From contig DAOWKH010000022.1 of NCBI GenBank assembly GCA_030639955.1, forward strand, positions 1 through 15,693: 15,693 bases of DNA. The letters are read 5' to 3'. Positions 15,298 to 15,693 of the stretch are shown here, in pieces. The position numbers and the translations under genes are program-made. The notes below the pieces were generated by a model, which saw nothing but the letters and a program-made list of their open reading frames with translations, ran no database searches and was not told the DNA's origin. This DNA is from Candidatus Omnitrophota bacterium (GTDB taxonomy: Bacteria > Omnitrophota > 4484-213). Numbering within the stretch: position 1 is the first letter of the stretch; every line of letters starts with the position of its first letter.

Positions 15298-15693
15298 ATG
15301 GCAATAAGGCAAGAGATTTTAAGAAATTTTAAAGCAAAAAATATATTAGTTACCGGCGGTACAGGTATGATCGGCCGGCAGGTTGTTGATATTTTAGCTA
15401 GTAGTAGTGCGAATATCAAAATAGTATCTTTGGATAAGATAAAGGTAAATGAAAAAGCAGAGCATATTTTCGGGGATTTGACCGATTTTGCTTTTTGTAA
15501 AGATATATGCAAAGATATAAATTTTGTTTTTCACATTGCCGGGGTTGGAGCATCTGTTAAGGCAGCAAAAAGGCTGGCTACTCATTTTGTTCCTATGTTG
15601 ATGATGAATACAAATATTTTGGAAGCAGCCAGAATCAATAAGGTTGAAAAAGTCTTGTTCACCAGTACAGTAGGGGCATATGCAAAAGCAGAA
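15298..15693 (+). CDS. NAD-dependent epimerase/dehydratase, 3' end cut by window
   Basis: The frame is open from the ATG at 15298 to the last base (132 codons visible). After a ten-residue lead it has NILVTGGTGMIG (GGTGMIG at 20-26), DLTDF and HIAGVGAS, and ends at LFTSTVGAYAKAE, the serine loop that precedes the catalytic tyrosine in extended SDRs. The remaining half, including YxxxK, lies outside. AAGGG (15291-15295) precedes the ATG, and it is only 7 bp after the radical SAM gene, so it belongs to the same transcript. Specificity cannot be judged from this half. Confidence 0.85.
   Translation, partial: MAIRQEILRNFKAKNILVTGGTGMIGRQVVDILASSSANIKIVSLDKIKVNEKAEHIFGDLTDFAFCKDICKDINFVFHIAGVGASVKAAKRLATHFVPMLMMNTNILEAARINKVEKVLFTSTVGAYAKAE

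Noticed and set aside
1..15693. CRISPR arrays, tRNA or rRNA genes, and insertion-sequence transposases.
   Set aside because: I saw no regularly spaced direct repeats, no tRNA-like cloverleaf and no transposase motifs in the window; genes fill nearly all of it.

Overview
The window looks like part of a surface-glycan / nucleotide-sugar biosynthesis locus from a low-G+C bacterium. All 15 intact or edge-cut genes lie on the + strand. The lineage cannot be fixed from the sequence; the mix of many short-chain epimerases, B12-type radical SAM proteins and AT-rich codon use resembles uncultured candidate-phylum genomes such as Omnitrophota, but that is only an impression.

Layout. (1) 1-1794: the 3' part of rmlB (dTDP-glucose 4,6-dehydratase) overlaps a WbpP/GalE-type UDP-sugar 4-epimerase. 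(2) 1795-2188: the only sizeable gap. It holds a two-part perfect-arm palindrome and what I read as a decayed AAA-type ATPase gene. (3) 2189-5189: an FAD oxidoreductase of the L-2-hydroxyglutarate oxidase family, a GDP-L-fucose synthase with all catalytic residues, and another extended SDR. (4) 5235-9246: a tightly coupled block of a class I aminotransferase, a 2-isopropylmalate-synthase-like condensing enzyme without the regulatory domain, and an orphan thiamine-diphosphate E1 alpha/beta pair with no E2 or E3. (5) 9243-15693: two radical SAM proteins with cobalamin-binding-like N-termini, two GDP-fucose-synthase-like SDRs whose Tyr/Lys catalytic positions look altered, a small SAM-dependent methyltransferase, and the start of yet another SDR cut by the window end.

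How the genes may work together (inference). RmlB and the epimerases make and reshape NDP-keto-sugars. The aminotransferase, condensing enzyme and E1 pair sit together like a small carbon-chain pathway. Orphan E1 alpha/beta pairs are known in antibiotic clusters (for example the avilamycin and kosinostatin/trioxacarcin octose pathways) to place a two-carbon branch on a keto-sugar. With radical SAM and methyltransferase genes next door, the best hypothesis is a branched, methylated or otherwise unusual deoxysugar, or a sugar carrying an unusual acyl/amino-acid group. No glycosyltransferase, Wzx/Wzy or ABC exporter gene is present in this window, so the polymer itself is not visible here.
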